A stretch of 64,000 nucleotides of DNA from Bacteroidales bacterium. Its GTDB lineage: Bacteria > Bacteroidota > Bacteroidia > Bacteroidales > UBA4417. Positions within the stretch are counted from its first letter, which is position 1. Each line of letters opens with the position of its first letter. The stretch is taken from the NCBI GenBank assembly GCA_016707785.1, contig JADJGZ010000002.1, positions 62,001 to 126,000 on the forward strand, read 5' to 3'. A program made the translations under genes and the position numbers. The notes under the pieces are model-generated. The model saw only the letters and a program-made list of their open reading frames with translations, was not told the DNA's origin and did no database searches. This document shows positions 34,304 through 42,513 of the stretch, piece by piece.

Positions 34304-34786
34304 TCAGGGTTTTTCCTTAACGATTAAGCCTTGCCTGGCCCAGAAACCCGTGAGGTTGCCCCATTGAACAATCAGGCGCTTGGCATCCGGGGAATTCCAG
34401 TCCTTTTCAATTTCAGCATGGCATTCCAGGCCTTCACCTTTTCTTTCATGGTGACAAAATCTGCATTCCAGTGGCTCATGTCCTGTGCCGAATAATTCAC
34501 ATAAGCCCCCACTAAAAAAAGTACAGCCTTGTGTGGCATACACCTCAAGTGCGAAATTTACTTCATTGCCTTTGAAGGCGGGTGATAATACACTAAAGGT
34601 ACCTTCGGGTGCCATTTCCAGCATCATCCTGTTTGCGAAACCGGCTGCAATAGCATCTGACGCTTGTGCAACTGTCCACCAGCCGGGACGCTGGCAATAA
34701 CTCTGACAAATCTCACAACTGCAGGCTTCACTGGGTGGGAACTTTTGGAGCAGTAAGGAGTGGTTTTCCCTGATTGTCTTTAACAT
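34304..34786 (-). CDS. Cysteine-rich conserved-looking protein, possible metal-cluster binder
   Basis: 160 residues, no signal peptide or membrane segment, so cytoplasmic. The N-terminus has CSCEICQSYCQRPGWW (four Cys, about residues 22-31); the middle has CTFFSGGLC; and the C-terminal half has CRFCHHER plus ECHAEIEK. Nine cysteines and several histidines in this pattern suggest Zn or Fe-S binding. I recognise no characterised family. It is followed in the opposite orientation by the glucan locus and preceded by the pirin gene (62 bp gap, same strand), so it may be the last gene of a stress-type cluster. Confidence 0.7.
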   Translation of the reverse strand: MLKTIRENHSLLLQKFPPSEACSCEICQSYCQRPGWWTVAQASDAIAAGFANRMMLEMAPEGTFSVLSPAFKGNEVNFALEVYATQGCTFFSGGLCELFGTGHEPLECRFCHHERKGEGLECHAEIEKDWNSPDAKRLIVQWGNLTGFWARQGLIVKEKP

Positions 34787-34848
34787 ATATCGGCTTAATA
34801 ATCCTGCAAAGTAAAGTAAAATAACGGGAAGCAGTTCCTTCTTATATA

Positions 34849-35745
34849 TTACTCACTCAGAAAACCAAATTTACCAGCTTCCACATCTGCATAAGCCTGA
34901 ATCAATTCATCGCGGGTATTCATCACAAACGGCCCATAAGCAGCAATGGGTTCATTAATCGGTTCGGCACTCATTACCAGAACGATTGAAGGTGAAATAG
35001 CCCGAAGGGAGAATTCATTACCATCATTTGCCATCAGGACGAATCTGTTCTCTTCAGCAAGTTTTTGTTCGTTAACGATGATCTCTCCTTCGATAACAAG
35101 CAAAGCTGTAAGATAATGCTGCGGAAATGAAAATATGGCTTCTCCTTCAGCCTTGAGATTTGCATTCATCAGGTGAACCGGGGTAAAAGTAGTTGCCGGT
35201 CCTTTGACCTCTCCATACTCTCCGGAAATCACTTCCACAGATCCTGCTTTACCCGGCAACTCATGCCGGCTTATCATCTCTTTCGTAATAGCCTGGTATT
35301 TAGGTGGTGACATTTTATGTGCTGCAGGCAGGTTTACCCATAATTGCACCATCTGGAAATTACCACCCATCCGGCTGAACTCCTCTTCATGGTATTCCTT
35401 ATGTAATATTCCCGATGCAGCAGTCATCCACTGAACCTCTCCTTCCCCGATAATACCGCTATTGCCGGCACTATCATGGTGAGCGACCTTACCCTGGTAA
35501 GCAATGGTAACGGTTTCGAAACCCCTGTGAGGATGTACACCAACACCCCGGGGTTTTTCGCTGGGTGGAAAATAATGCTTCGATCCATAATCAAGCATAA
35601 TGAAAGGATTGGTTCTCTCCATCCCACCGGGAATGGCACCCGGAATAAAATTGTGCACCCTGAAACCATCCCCAACCATATGGGGTGCCGGAGGAGCTAT
35701 AATCCGGTCGATGGAACGGATTGGAAGTTTATTCTGCGTTGTCAT
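34849..35745 (-). CDS. Pirin family protein
   Basis: 298 residues, normal for bicupin pirins. The metal-binding motif of the N-terminal cupin is intact: HPHRGFETVT, followed by H..S and WMTAASGILHKEYHEEEFSR. The C-terminal cupin and terminal FVMNTRDELIQAYADVEAGKFG are typical. Pirins are iron-binding cytosolic proteins; some have quercetin 2,3-dioxygenase activity and others modulate transcription or redox metabolism. The gene lies downstream of yceI-like and nmrA-like genes on the same strand, a grouping seen with HxlR-type redox regulators in Bacteroidota. Family is certain, role is not. Confidence 0.93.
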   Translation of the reverse strand: MTTQNKLPIRSIDRIIAPPAPHMVGDGFRVHNFIPGAIPGGMERTNPFIMLDYGSKHYFPPSEKPRGVGVHPHRGFETVTIAYQGKVAHHDSAGNSGIIGEGEVQWMTAASGILHKEYHEEEFSRMGGNFQMVQLWVNLPAAHKMSPPKYQAITKEMISRHELPGKAGSVEVISGEYGEVKGPATTFTPVHLMNANLKAEGEAIFSFPQHYLTALLVIEGEIIVNEQKLAEENRFVLMANDGNEFSLRAISPSIVLVMSAEPINEPIAAYGPFVMNTRDELIQAYADVEAGKFGFLSE

Positions 35746-35820
35746 TTCAATAAAATTGAAAATTCTTGGATTCTTGAATTCAGAAATTTTGGAACAGTTA
35801 TTTGTGGATATAAACAGTCA

Positions 35821-35858
35821 AGGTGCCATTCTCGTCTATATAAACCAGAATGGCACCT
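35821..35858 (-). terminator. Hairpin between YceI and pirin genes
   Basis: Perfect 12-bp stem AGGTGCCATTCT (35821-35832) / AGAATGGCACCT (35847-35858), 14-nt loop, 17 bp beyond the YceI stop on the minus strand. No clear T run follows. Confidence 0.55.
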
Positions 35859-35875
35859 GATGACTATCTAAAGCA

Positions 35876-36460
35876 TTAATCTTTTGAGAACTCAGCATTA
35901 CAAATGATCTGAACCTCATCACTCACAATGGCTGAAGGAGTTTCACCACCAATTCCAAAATCGGACCTTTTCAATGACCCGGTAATTTTAAAACCGGCAA
36001 TTTCTTTTTTACTGTAAGGATTCACACCTGTTTTGGCAACTACATTCAGTCCAACAGGTTTTGTTACACCATGCATAGTAAGATTGCCTTTCACATAATA
36101 AGTATTTGCAGTCTTGGTCTTCTTGAAGTAGAAGCTCTTAAATGTAATGGTCGGATATTTCTGAGCGTCAAAAAAATCCGCCGATTTTAAATGTTCATCC
36201 CTCTTTTCGTTATCTGTGAAAATGGAGGATGCATCAGCTGTTAATTCGACAACTGCATCTGTGAAATCGGGATTAGTGGTGGTAAGTGTGGCAGTGGCAT
36301 TTTTGAAATAGCCTTCCACATCGGAGATCATCATATGTGTTACGCTGAACCCGACTTTTGCGTGGGCTTTATCATAGGTCCAGGTAGATTTTTCAACTAC
36401 TGTAAAGGATAAATATCCAAGAGCCAGCACGATTACGGTTATTATTCCTGCTTTTTTCAT
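35876..36460 (-). CDS. YceI-like secreted lipid-binding protein
   Basis: 194 residues. An N-terminal hydrophobic segment (GIITVIVLALGYLSFTVV) acts as signal peptide or anchor. The YceI lipocalin-like domain follows: WTYDKAHAKVGFSVTHMMISDVEGYF, ELTADASSIFTDNEKRDEHLKSADFFDAQKYPTITF, GNLTMHGVTKPVGL, and SLKRSDFGIG near the end. YceI proteins bind isoprenoid or amphiphilic molecules in the periplasm. It follows the NmrA-like reductase by 119 bp on the same strand; that gap carries an inverted repeat TTCCGAAAT (36505-36513) / ATTTCGGAA (36543-36551). Confidence 0.92.
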   Translation of the reverse strand: MKKAGIITVIVLALGYLSFTVVEKSTWTYDKAHAKVGFSVTHMMISDVEGYFKNATATLTTTNPDFTDAVVELTADASSIFTDNEKRDEHLKSADFFDAQKYPTITFKSFYFKKTKTANTYYVKGNLTMHGVTKPVGLNVVAKTGVNPYSKKEIAGFKITGSLKRSDFGIGGETPSAIVSDEVQIICNAEFSKD

Positions 36461-36504
36461 AGTACAAAGATTTAATTGGGTTACTTGATTAGATTTTGTC
36501 TCGA

Positions 36505-36551
36505 TTCCGAAATATTAAGATGATAGTTCTATGAATTCTAACATTTCGGAA
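36505..36551 (-). promoter_or_regulatory. Inverted repeat upstream of the YceI gene
   Basis: TTCCGAAAT (36505-36513) and ATTTCGGAA (36543-36551) are perfect inverted 9-mers separated by 29 nt. They could be a weak terminator for the reductase gene or an operator for the YceI gene. Confidence 0.35.
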
Positions 36552-36579
36552 GTGAATAATGTTTTGTTTCGTTGCGATC

Positions 36580-37449
36580 TTATCCTTCCTGGTATACAGC
36601 CTTCAGATAATCACTTATCGAAACGGGTTTTCTGTTTAGTAAGGTTTCCAGGTCATTATTTTCAAAATCGAATTCCCCTTGTTTAATTGCTTCACTGAAG
36701 CCGCCAAACATGGCAATGATTCCTTCGGGTACACCTGAAGAAGTAAGGGTTGTTTTGAACTCTTCAGGGGAAGCATCAGTATATCTTACTGGTGCTCCAG
36801 AAATCTCAGATAGAATTCCAGCTACATCTTCAAAAGAAGACGTCTCATTTGCAGCTGTCTGGTAGATCTTGTTTTCATGTCCTTTCCCAACCAGGATATT
36901 TGCAGCTGCTTCGGCCATATCATTGCGCAGTGTGAATGCTGCTTTGCCATTACCCGCCGGTAAATAAATACCGGTTTCAAACACTTTTTCTCCCAGGAAC
37001 CAGGGAATAATGTCTGCATAAAGTCCGTTTTGCAGAATGGTATAAGTCAGTCCGGAGGCTTTGATTTCTTTCTCAGCTACAAGGTGAGCTTCTGAAATAA
37101 ACTGTATAGGTGAATTTACTTCGTTCTTACGTTGGAAACTTGTGTAGATGATATGACCGACTCCTGCTTCCCTGGCAGCTTTTATAGCATTGGTGTGCTG
37201 GCTAGCCCTGTCATTAATATCAGAAGATGAAACCAAAAGCAGTTTGTCAATATCTTGAAAAGCTTCAACTAATGAAGAATAATCGCGATAATCTCCTAAC
37301 CTGAGTGAAATTCCTTTCTGTGTCAGGTCTTTTGCTTTTTCAGTATCACGCACTAAGGCCGTTATTTCTGTGGCTGGAACACCCCTGGCCAGGAGAAAGT
37401 CGATAGTGGCTTTCCCGAAGTTTCCTGTTGCGCCTGTAATCATTATCAT
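36580..37449 (-). CDS. NmrA-like NAD(P)-binding reductase (QorB-type)
   Basis: 289 residues. The N-terminus carries the NAD(P)-binding motif ITGATGNFGKATIDFLL (GxxGxxG), then TALVRDTEKA, GDYRDYSSLVEAF, and the body typical of NmrA-like atypical short-chain dehydrogenases such as QorB quinone reductase. Starts at 37449 and 37443 are both possible. It is divergent from an HxlR regulator with the triple palindromic operator in between, the usual arrangement of a quinone/electrophile-responsive reductase and its repressor. A TATTTTTG box on the minus strand (37480-37487) is a plausible -7 element. Substrate is inferred, not shown. Confidence 0.88.
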   Translation of the reverse strand: MIMITGATGNFGKATIDFLLARGVPATEITALVRDTEKAKDLTQKGISLRLGDYRDYSSLVEAFQDIDKLLLVSSSDINDRASQHTNAIKAAREAGVGHIIYTSFQRKNEVNSPIQFISEAHLVAEKEIKASGLTYTILQNGLYADIIPWFLGEKVFETGIYLPAGNGKAAFTLRNDMAEAAANILVGKGHENKIYQTAANETSSFEDVAGILSEISGAPVRYTDASPEEFKTTLTSSGVPEGIIAMFGGFSEAIKQGEFDFENNDLETLLNRKPVSISDYLKAVYQEG

Positions 37450-37479
37450 AAAATATTTTTTTCAATTGTTTTGTGATTG

Positions 37480-37487
37480 CAAAAATA
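37480..37487 (-). promoter_or_regulatory. Putative -7 box for the NmrA-like reductase
   Basis: On the minus strand this reads TATTTTTG, matching TAnnTTTG, 31 bp before the reductase start and adjacent to the operator array. Confidence 0.5.
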
Positions 37488-37493
37488 CATACC

Positions 37494-37548
37494 TTTGCTA
37501 TACTTTTGTAACCACTATACTTTTGTATAGCACTATACTTTTGTATAG
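37494..37548 (+). promoter_or_regulatory. Triple operator array and promoter of the HxlR gene
   Basis: Three near-identical units: CTATACTTTTGTA (37498-37510), CTATACTTTTGTATAG (37515-37530) and CTATACTTTTGTATAG (37533-37548), spaced 17 and 18 bp. Each full unit is a perfect palindrome CTATAC-TTTT-GTATAG containing TACTTTTG, an exact -7 box. TTTG at 37494-37497 lies 20 bp before the TACTTTTG of unit 2 (37518-37525), giving a complete -33/-7 promoter for the downstream HxlR gene. Confidence 0.75.
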
Positions 37549-37569
37549 CGATCTTAATATCAATTAATT

Positions 37570-37941
37570 ATGAGCTCAATAGAAGACCTGAATAAAGTAA
37601 AGAGTTGCCCAACTCATTTTGTTTTAGCCATCAATGATACCTTAAATGTACTGGTAGGCAAATGGAAACTACCCATTATTGGTTCCTTATTGTTCGGGAA
37701 GAAGCGATTTAGGGAATTGGAAAGGGAAATACCGAGAATTACCCCACGAATGCTTTCAAAAGAGTTGAAAGACCTTGAAATCAATGGCATTGTCAAACGA
37801 ACGGTTTTTGATACCATCCCTGTTATGGTAGAATATGAACTTACCGAGTCAGGGCGCTCCTTACATAGCGTGTTGGATGCAATGATTGCCTGGGGACTTG
37901 ACCATCGGAAAATGGCCATTTCTTCGGAAAAAGCTGCTTAA
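37570..37941 (+). CDS. HxlR family transcriptional regulator
   Basis: 123 residues, typical length. Winged helix-turn-helix core with GKWKLPIIGSLLFGKKRFRELEREIPRITPRMLSKELKDLE and the wing ending in VEYELTESG. Cys13 (KSCPTHF) occupies the position of the conserved N-terminal cysteine that senses electrophiles or disulfide stress in related regulators (YodB, QorR, HypR type). It is divergent from the NmrA-like reductase; the palindromic array 22 bp upstream of its start is the obvious autoregulatory operator. Likely represses itself and the reductase until oxidised or alkylated. Confidence 0.92.
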   Translation: MSSIEDLNKVKSCPTHFVLAINDTLNVLVGKWKLPIIGSLLFGKKRFRELEREIPRITPRMLSKELKDLEINGIVKRTVFDTIPVMVEYELTESGRSLHSVLDAMIAWGLDHRKMAISSEKAA

Positions 37942-38036
37942 TTGAATTTTCACTATTACTACAGTCTCCCTCTTCTTCTTTTTTGTATTACTTTACACTA
38001 TAATTTGTCACTGATCTTCAAACAAAACCAATAAAG

Positions 38037-39516
38037 ATGAAAAATGCGATTCTGTTCAGTTCGTTAATTCTTCTCATAGTCGGCTGCAAGCAAACCTCCA
38101 CAACTCAAAAGAATCCGGACGACAAGTCAGTATCCGGCATAGAGGTTATCAATAAAGGAAACCCGGCGTATGAAACCTTCTTTGCAGCAAATACTCTGCG
38201 CCTCGACTATTTCCACAACGGTAATCAGAAAGAAGAGCATTTTTCTGTAGATAAGGTGGTATCAGATGGCAGTTGGCCCGGGAGCAAAACACAACTTATC
38301 GACGCGCTGGAATTAGGGCTTTACCTGTTTAAGGTTGTTGATAAAGAAACCCATCAGCTCCTCTATTCAAGAGGCTTTGCCAGTGTATTTGGCGAATGGC
38401 AGACTACTCCTGAAGCCGACAGCACCTGGGGCACATTTCACGAGTCCATTCGGTTTCCCTGGCCTCTGAAACCAGTTATCGTTCAAATGGAGAAAAGAGA
38501 TGCTGAAAACAAATTCAAACCCATCTGGTCTACCATTATTGATCCGGCATCCCGACAGGTTACCAATGCTGAATTGCCACACACTTTTCAATCGCAGGTA
38601 GTATTCGAAAACGGCCCGGCTGAATCGAAGGTAGACCTGGTGATTCTTGGTGATGGATATACTACACAGGAGATGGGTAAATTCCAGCAGGATGCTAAAC
38701 GATTAACAGAGGCATTATTTTCTGCTGAACCTTTTAAATCGAGAAAGGCTGATTTTAACGTTCGAACGGTTGAAACCCCAGCCATGGAATCAGGTGTAGC
38801 CAAACCACACCATCATATCTTTAAACGCACTCCACTTTCCGCTCACTATAGTAGTTTTGACTCGGAAAGATATGTACTGACCTACGATAACAGAACCGTC
38901 AGGAATGTGGCTTCTGCCGTTCCCTATGATTTCATGGTCATACTTGGTAAATGAACAAACCTATGGAGGTGGCGGGATTTATAACCTCTACACTACCGTT
39001 TCTTCTGATAATAAATTTGCTGAGTATATCATGATCCATGAGTTGGGGCACCATATTGCCGCCCTCGCCGATGAGTATTATACTTCTTCTGTAGCCTATG
39101 AAGTTCCGGCAATCACTGTTGAACCCTGGGAAACCAATATCACTGCCCTTTTCGACAAGAATAACATCAAATGGAAAGACCTGGTTGAACCGGGAACGCC
39201 TCTTCCCACCCCCTGGGAGAAGGAAGCCTTTGACAAATTTGGCTATGAGATACAAAAGTCCCGTGATAGTATCAGGGCTGCTTTATTGCCGGAATCAGTT
39301 ATGGAAGATCTTTTTGTAAGGCAAATGGCCGGTGAGGATGCCTATTTTTCTAAAGAAAAGTATAAGGACAAAGTAGGCGCTTTTGAAGGAGCCGGTTATA
39401 CTCCCAAAGGCTTATACCGTTCGCAGCTCGATTGCATCATGTACACCCGTCATATGCAGTTTTGCAAGGTGTGCCAACGCAGCTTGGGAAACGTTTTCGA
39501 TCAATACTCAAAATAA
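38037..39516 (+). pseudogene. Peptidase M64 family zinc metalloprotease, frameshifted
   Basis: Two frames make one protein of about 492 residues. The first (38037-38954) has a lipoprotein signal (LILLIVGCKQT), the M64 N-terminal beta domain and the first part of the catalytic domain (VDLVILGDGYTTQEM, then VPYDFMVIL). The second, in frame +1, continues VNEQTYGGGGIYNLY and carries the zinc site HELGHHIAALADEYY. The break is at GG 38946-38947: deleting one G restores DFMVIL-VNEQTY without gap, so a single-base insertion is the simplest explanation. M64 peptidases cleave immunoglobulin A in gut bacteria; here a general secreted endopeptidase is more likely. Either a recent pseudogene or a sequence error. 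Confidence 0.85.
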
Positions 39517-39537
39517 TTATACCTCTTACCGGCTTAA

Positions 39538-41115
39538 TTAATGCCGGATTATCAGTTTCCTTGTGTATACCTCTGTTCCACAGACGATTCTTGCCAGGTA
39601 AATTCCATTTGGCAGTGCTGAAAGATCAAGGGTGCAAACATGGTTTCTGAAATCCACAGGATAGTTCCGGACTTGTCCACTGTTGCTGATGATTTGGATA
39701 CTTTGTACTGAAGTGCTTTTTTTTGCCTCCAGTACAAAGGCTGTCAGACCGGAAGTGGGATTTGGAAATATTTTGAATGCAGATTCATCCTCCGGGCTTT
39801 CATCTGTTCCACCAATAAAATCGACACAGCCTTCCTTGATATCCGGGAAATCCTGAACCACCGGTAGTGATAAATGATTCTGAGTAAAACCTGATTGCCA
39901 ACTGAAGGTTATTGAAGCGGTATCCATTGAAACATTCTTAAGCCCTCCCGAGAATTCATAGGTGCAATCAACTCCTTTCCCATTCGAGTCAGCCAAAATG
40001 ATACCAATATGAGGATTCGGATTGGCCCCCTTTTTCACTCCATATATGGGTCCAGTGCCAACAATCATTAGACCTCCATCATGGTTTTCAAGTACATCTA
40101 CCGGTTCCATAAATAGGCTGCTCATCCAGGATAAGCTTCCATCCATTCCAATCTTCATTAATATTCCAAATTGCCCAGGCGTCACTAAAACAAAGTGATT
40201 GTCAGAGGTCTTGTGTAATTTAGGAAAGTTATTATTAAAATTAAATGAATACATAGCTGAATATTTCTTACTCCACAGAACATTCCCTGAGAGATCCATC
40301 TTCATTACGATAGGTTCGAAATAATTATATGAAAACAGATTGATAAACATAGCATTACCATCGATTATCAAACCACTGCCAGTATAAAAGTCAGAACTGG
40401 AAACTTCATAAGATTTTGACCAGATAATATCCCCCTGGTCAGAAATTTTCATTACAAAAGGCTTTGCCATAAAAGGATTAAGGTTTTCAACGATGCCGGT
40501 AAGGACAAATTCACCCCCGGCTGTTTCATTGATAGAATTCACCTTGTTTTCATTATTAAACGCAGTATAATTCCTTGCCCAGAGTACATTTCCATCGGCG
40601 TTCAGCCGGGCGACAAAAATCCTCGAGTACGGATTTGTCGAATAACCCAGATTTCCAGACATGATAAATCCGTGATCGGCAGTTTGCTGAAGGCTGGTTA
40701 CATTGCACCATGAACCAAAGTCGATGGATTTTGCCCATAGGGTATCGCCATCAATATTGATTTTGACATAGTAAACAACAGCATTGGGGTCAACCTCTGC
40801 ATAACTTTCGCCTGCCACCACAAAGCAGGAATCGTGGGTGGGCGCAATAGCCCAGAACTCTTCATAGAAATCATCCCCAATTTTAAATGCCCAGTCCAGG
40901 TTGGCTTCAGCATCCAGTTTCATAATAAGGCCGCTACCCGAGTGCTGTCCGCAAAGCAGGAAACCCTGATCATAGGTGTTTACGATTGCATTGGCCTTAA
41001 CCGGATTTGACATATCATAAAAAACTCTGGAGACCTTGGGCTGCTGAGCGTTGAGAATGTGTCCCATAAAAAGTAAAAACACAAAAAGGTTGATAAACTT
41101 CAAATGTATATTCAT
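39538..41115 (-). CDS. Secreted T9SS-sorted protein with repeated beta-strand motifs
   Basis: 525 residues. Signal peptide (FINLFVFLLFMGHILNAQ), then about seven repeats of roughly 50 residues with the pattern GxxxxKxDxxGxxxWxKxY (for example VARLNADGNVLWARNY, VMKISDQGDIIWSKSY, VMKMDLSGNVLWSKKY), which suggests a beta-propeller-like fold. A T9SS type A sorting domain closes the protein (about 445-525, FKIFPNPTSGLTAFVLEAKK...LPNGIYLARIV). Expected on the cell surface or released. No catalytic site is recognisable, and the ligand is unknown. It is convergent with the M64 peptidase gene, 21 bp apart. Confidence 0.82.
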   Translation of the reverse strand: MNIHLKFINLFVFLLFMGHILNAQQPKVSRVFYDMSNPVKANAIVNTYDQGFLLCGQHSGSGLIMKLDAEANLDWAFKIGDDFYEEFWAIAPTHDSCFVVAGESYAEVDPNAVVYYVKINIDGDTLWAKSIDFGSWCNVTSLQQTADHGFIMSGNLGYSTNPYSRIFVARLNADGNVLWARNYTAFNNENKVNSINETAGGEFVLTGIVENLNPFMAKPFVMKISDQGDIIWSKSYEVSSSDFYTGSGLIIDGNAMFINLFSYNYFEPIVMKMDLSGNVLWSKKYSAMYSFNFNNNFPKLHKTSDNHFVLVTPGQFGILMKIGMDGSLSWMSSLFMEPVDVLENHDGGLMIVGTGPIYGVKKGANPNPHIGIILADSNGKGVDCTYEFSGGLKNVSMDTASITFSWQSGFTQNHLSLPVVQDFPDIKEGCVDFIGGTDESPEDESAFKIFPNPTSGLTAFVLEAKKSTSVQSIQIISNSGQVRNYPVDFRNHVCTLDLSALPNGIYLARIVCGTEVYTRKLIIRH

Positions 41116-41173
41116 CTTGCTATAATTTAATAGATTGATTGACGACTTTATTGTTTTGAAATTATGGGAAGGG

Positions 41174-41242
41174 CGGATGGCTAATGTCGAATGTCGGATG
41201 TTGGATGGCGGATGTTGGTGAATGTTGGATTGTGGATGTTAG
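41174..41242 (+). repeat. Degenerate GGATGTY heptamer array, locus 1
   Basis: Imperfect repeats of the words GATGTCGGAT and GATGTTGGAT, with variants such as AATGTCGAAT and GTGGATGTT. It is related to the clean array at 57611-57810 but more decayed. Confidence 0.6.
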
Positions 41243-41358
41243 ATTTCAGAATTCAGAGGTCAGATTAGCCTGATTATCAGGTATTAATATCGCCAACGGT
41301 TTTTCTCCATTTCTTTCTCAACTTTTCTAAAATATTTAAGTTCAATCATTCTGAATTC

Positions 41359-41382
41359 TCCCGAAGGGAAGCCTTTGGCTTG
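41359..41382 (-). repeat. 24-bp double-palindrome motif, copy 2
   Basis: Minus strand reads CAAGCCAAAGGCTTCCC then TTCGGGA. It matches copies at 6882-6905 and 57871-57895. Confidence 0.55.
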
Positions 41383-41466
41383 AATTCTTGAATTCTAAGC
41401 CACAGATGCTCATTCAGGCCTGATTTTTAAAGATACGAAGAATCCTGTCTGGATGGTGTTGGTTCA

Positions 41467-42501
41467 TCAATAACTTGTATCATCGAGTTTAACCTTTCCG
41501 CGGAATGTGCGATAGACAAAAAGGGTATAGATTCCTACCATTGGAGCACCGATCAGCACAATAATCAGCATGGTTTTGAGTGCCTTAATCGAAGAGGCAG
41601 CGCTATAAACTGTGATATTATAAGCAGGGTCGATCGTTGATAATAATAATACCGGGTAAAGTTCAATAGCCACGAGGATTAGCAGTAAACTCATGGTAAG
41701 TGAAGAAAACAGGAATGCATTCCTGAATTTGCGCTTGCTAACCAGTCGGGGAATGTTTGCTATACTGAGAAAAGCCAGGACAGGAACAATCCAGAGGATC
41801 GGATTTCCCAGCAGGTGATCCGACAGATGAGGAATACTTAGAAGGGTTAATATTGTGGTTACAACAAAAGTGACCACAAAAAACAGGATAGCCTTTTTGA
41901 GTAAAACATAGATTTTAGCAAAAAGTCTTCCTTCTGTTTTCATTGCCAGGTAGATGGCACCATGAACCATAAATAAGGCCAGGGTAGTCAAACCCACCAG
42001 TATTGCATATGGATTCAGGAATTGCAGCCAGTGGCCTTTAAATTCATAATCCGGACCAATGGCAATCCCTTGTAAAACATTCCCCAAAACAACACCCAGC
42101 AGAAAAGCCAGCATTGCGCTTGAAATGCAATAAGAAATATCCCAAAGCATCCTCCACCATGCCATGGGTTCCTTGCTGCGAAATTCAATAGAAACCGCCC
42201 TGAAAATCAAAAAGGCCAGGAAAAGCATGAAAGGAATATACATTGCAGAAAAAAGAGTGGCATACATTACGGGGAAGCCAGCAAAAAGAGCACCTCCTCC
42301 AATCACCAGCCATACTTCATTACCATCCCATACCGGCCCGATTGCATTTATTGCGATCCTTCGGCTTTCTTCCTTCCGGAAAAAAAGATGCCAGGCTCCG
42401 GCTCCCAGGTCAAATCCATCCAGGATGGCATATCCCGAAAAAAGTGCTCCTACTACCAGGAACCATAAGGTGGGATAATCGATACCAAGAAATGTTTCCA
42501 T
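41467..42501 (-). CDS. cydB: Cytochrome bd ubiquinol oxidase subunit II
   Basis: 344 residues with about nine membrane segments. The N-terminus is the CydB signature (PTLWFLVVGALFSGYAILDGFDLGAGAWHLFF), followed by GPVWDGNEVWLVIGGGALFAGFPVMYA; the end (APMVGIYTLFVYRTFRGKV) is typical. With CydA it forms the bd oxidase that reduces O2 at high affinity using quinol. It begins 12 bp after cydA, so it is in one operon with it. A small CydX-type subunit is not visible. Confidence 0.96.
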   Translation of the reverse strand: METFLGIDYPTLWFLVVGALFSGYAILDGFDLGAGAWHLFFRKEESRRIAINAIGPVWDGNEVWLVIGGGALFAGFPVMYATLFSAMYIPFMLFLAFLIFRAVSIEFRSKEPMAWWRMLWDISYCISSAMLAFLLGVVLGNVLQGIAIGPDYEFKGHWLQFLNPYAILVGLTTLALFMVHGAIYLAMKTEGRLFAKIYVLLKKAILFFVVTFVVTTILTLLSIPHLSDHLLGNPILWIVPVLAFLSIANIPRLVSKRKFRNAFLFSSLTMSLLLILVAIELYPVLLLSTIDPAYNITVYSAASSIKALKTMLIIVLIGAPMVGIYTLFVYRTFRGKVKLDDTSY

Positions 42502-42513
42502 CTTCGTTATTTA

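Larger units (their letters stand above)
41116..41466. other. Intergenic region with heptamer array and dispersed motif
   Basis: 351 bases without a gene. It contains a degenerate GGATGTY array (about 41174-41242) and, on the minus strand, copy 2 of the 24-bp double-palindrome motif (41359-41382), flanked by repeated GAATTC words. Confidence 0.6.

Noticed and set aside
38936..38960. Programmed ribosomal frameshift in the M64 gene
   Set aside because: There is no slippery heptamer or RF2-type context; a one-base insertion explains it more simply.
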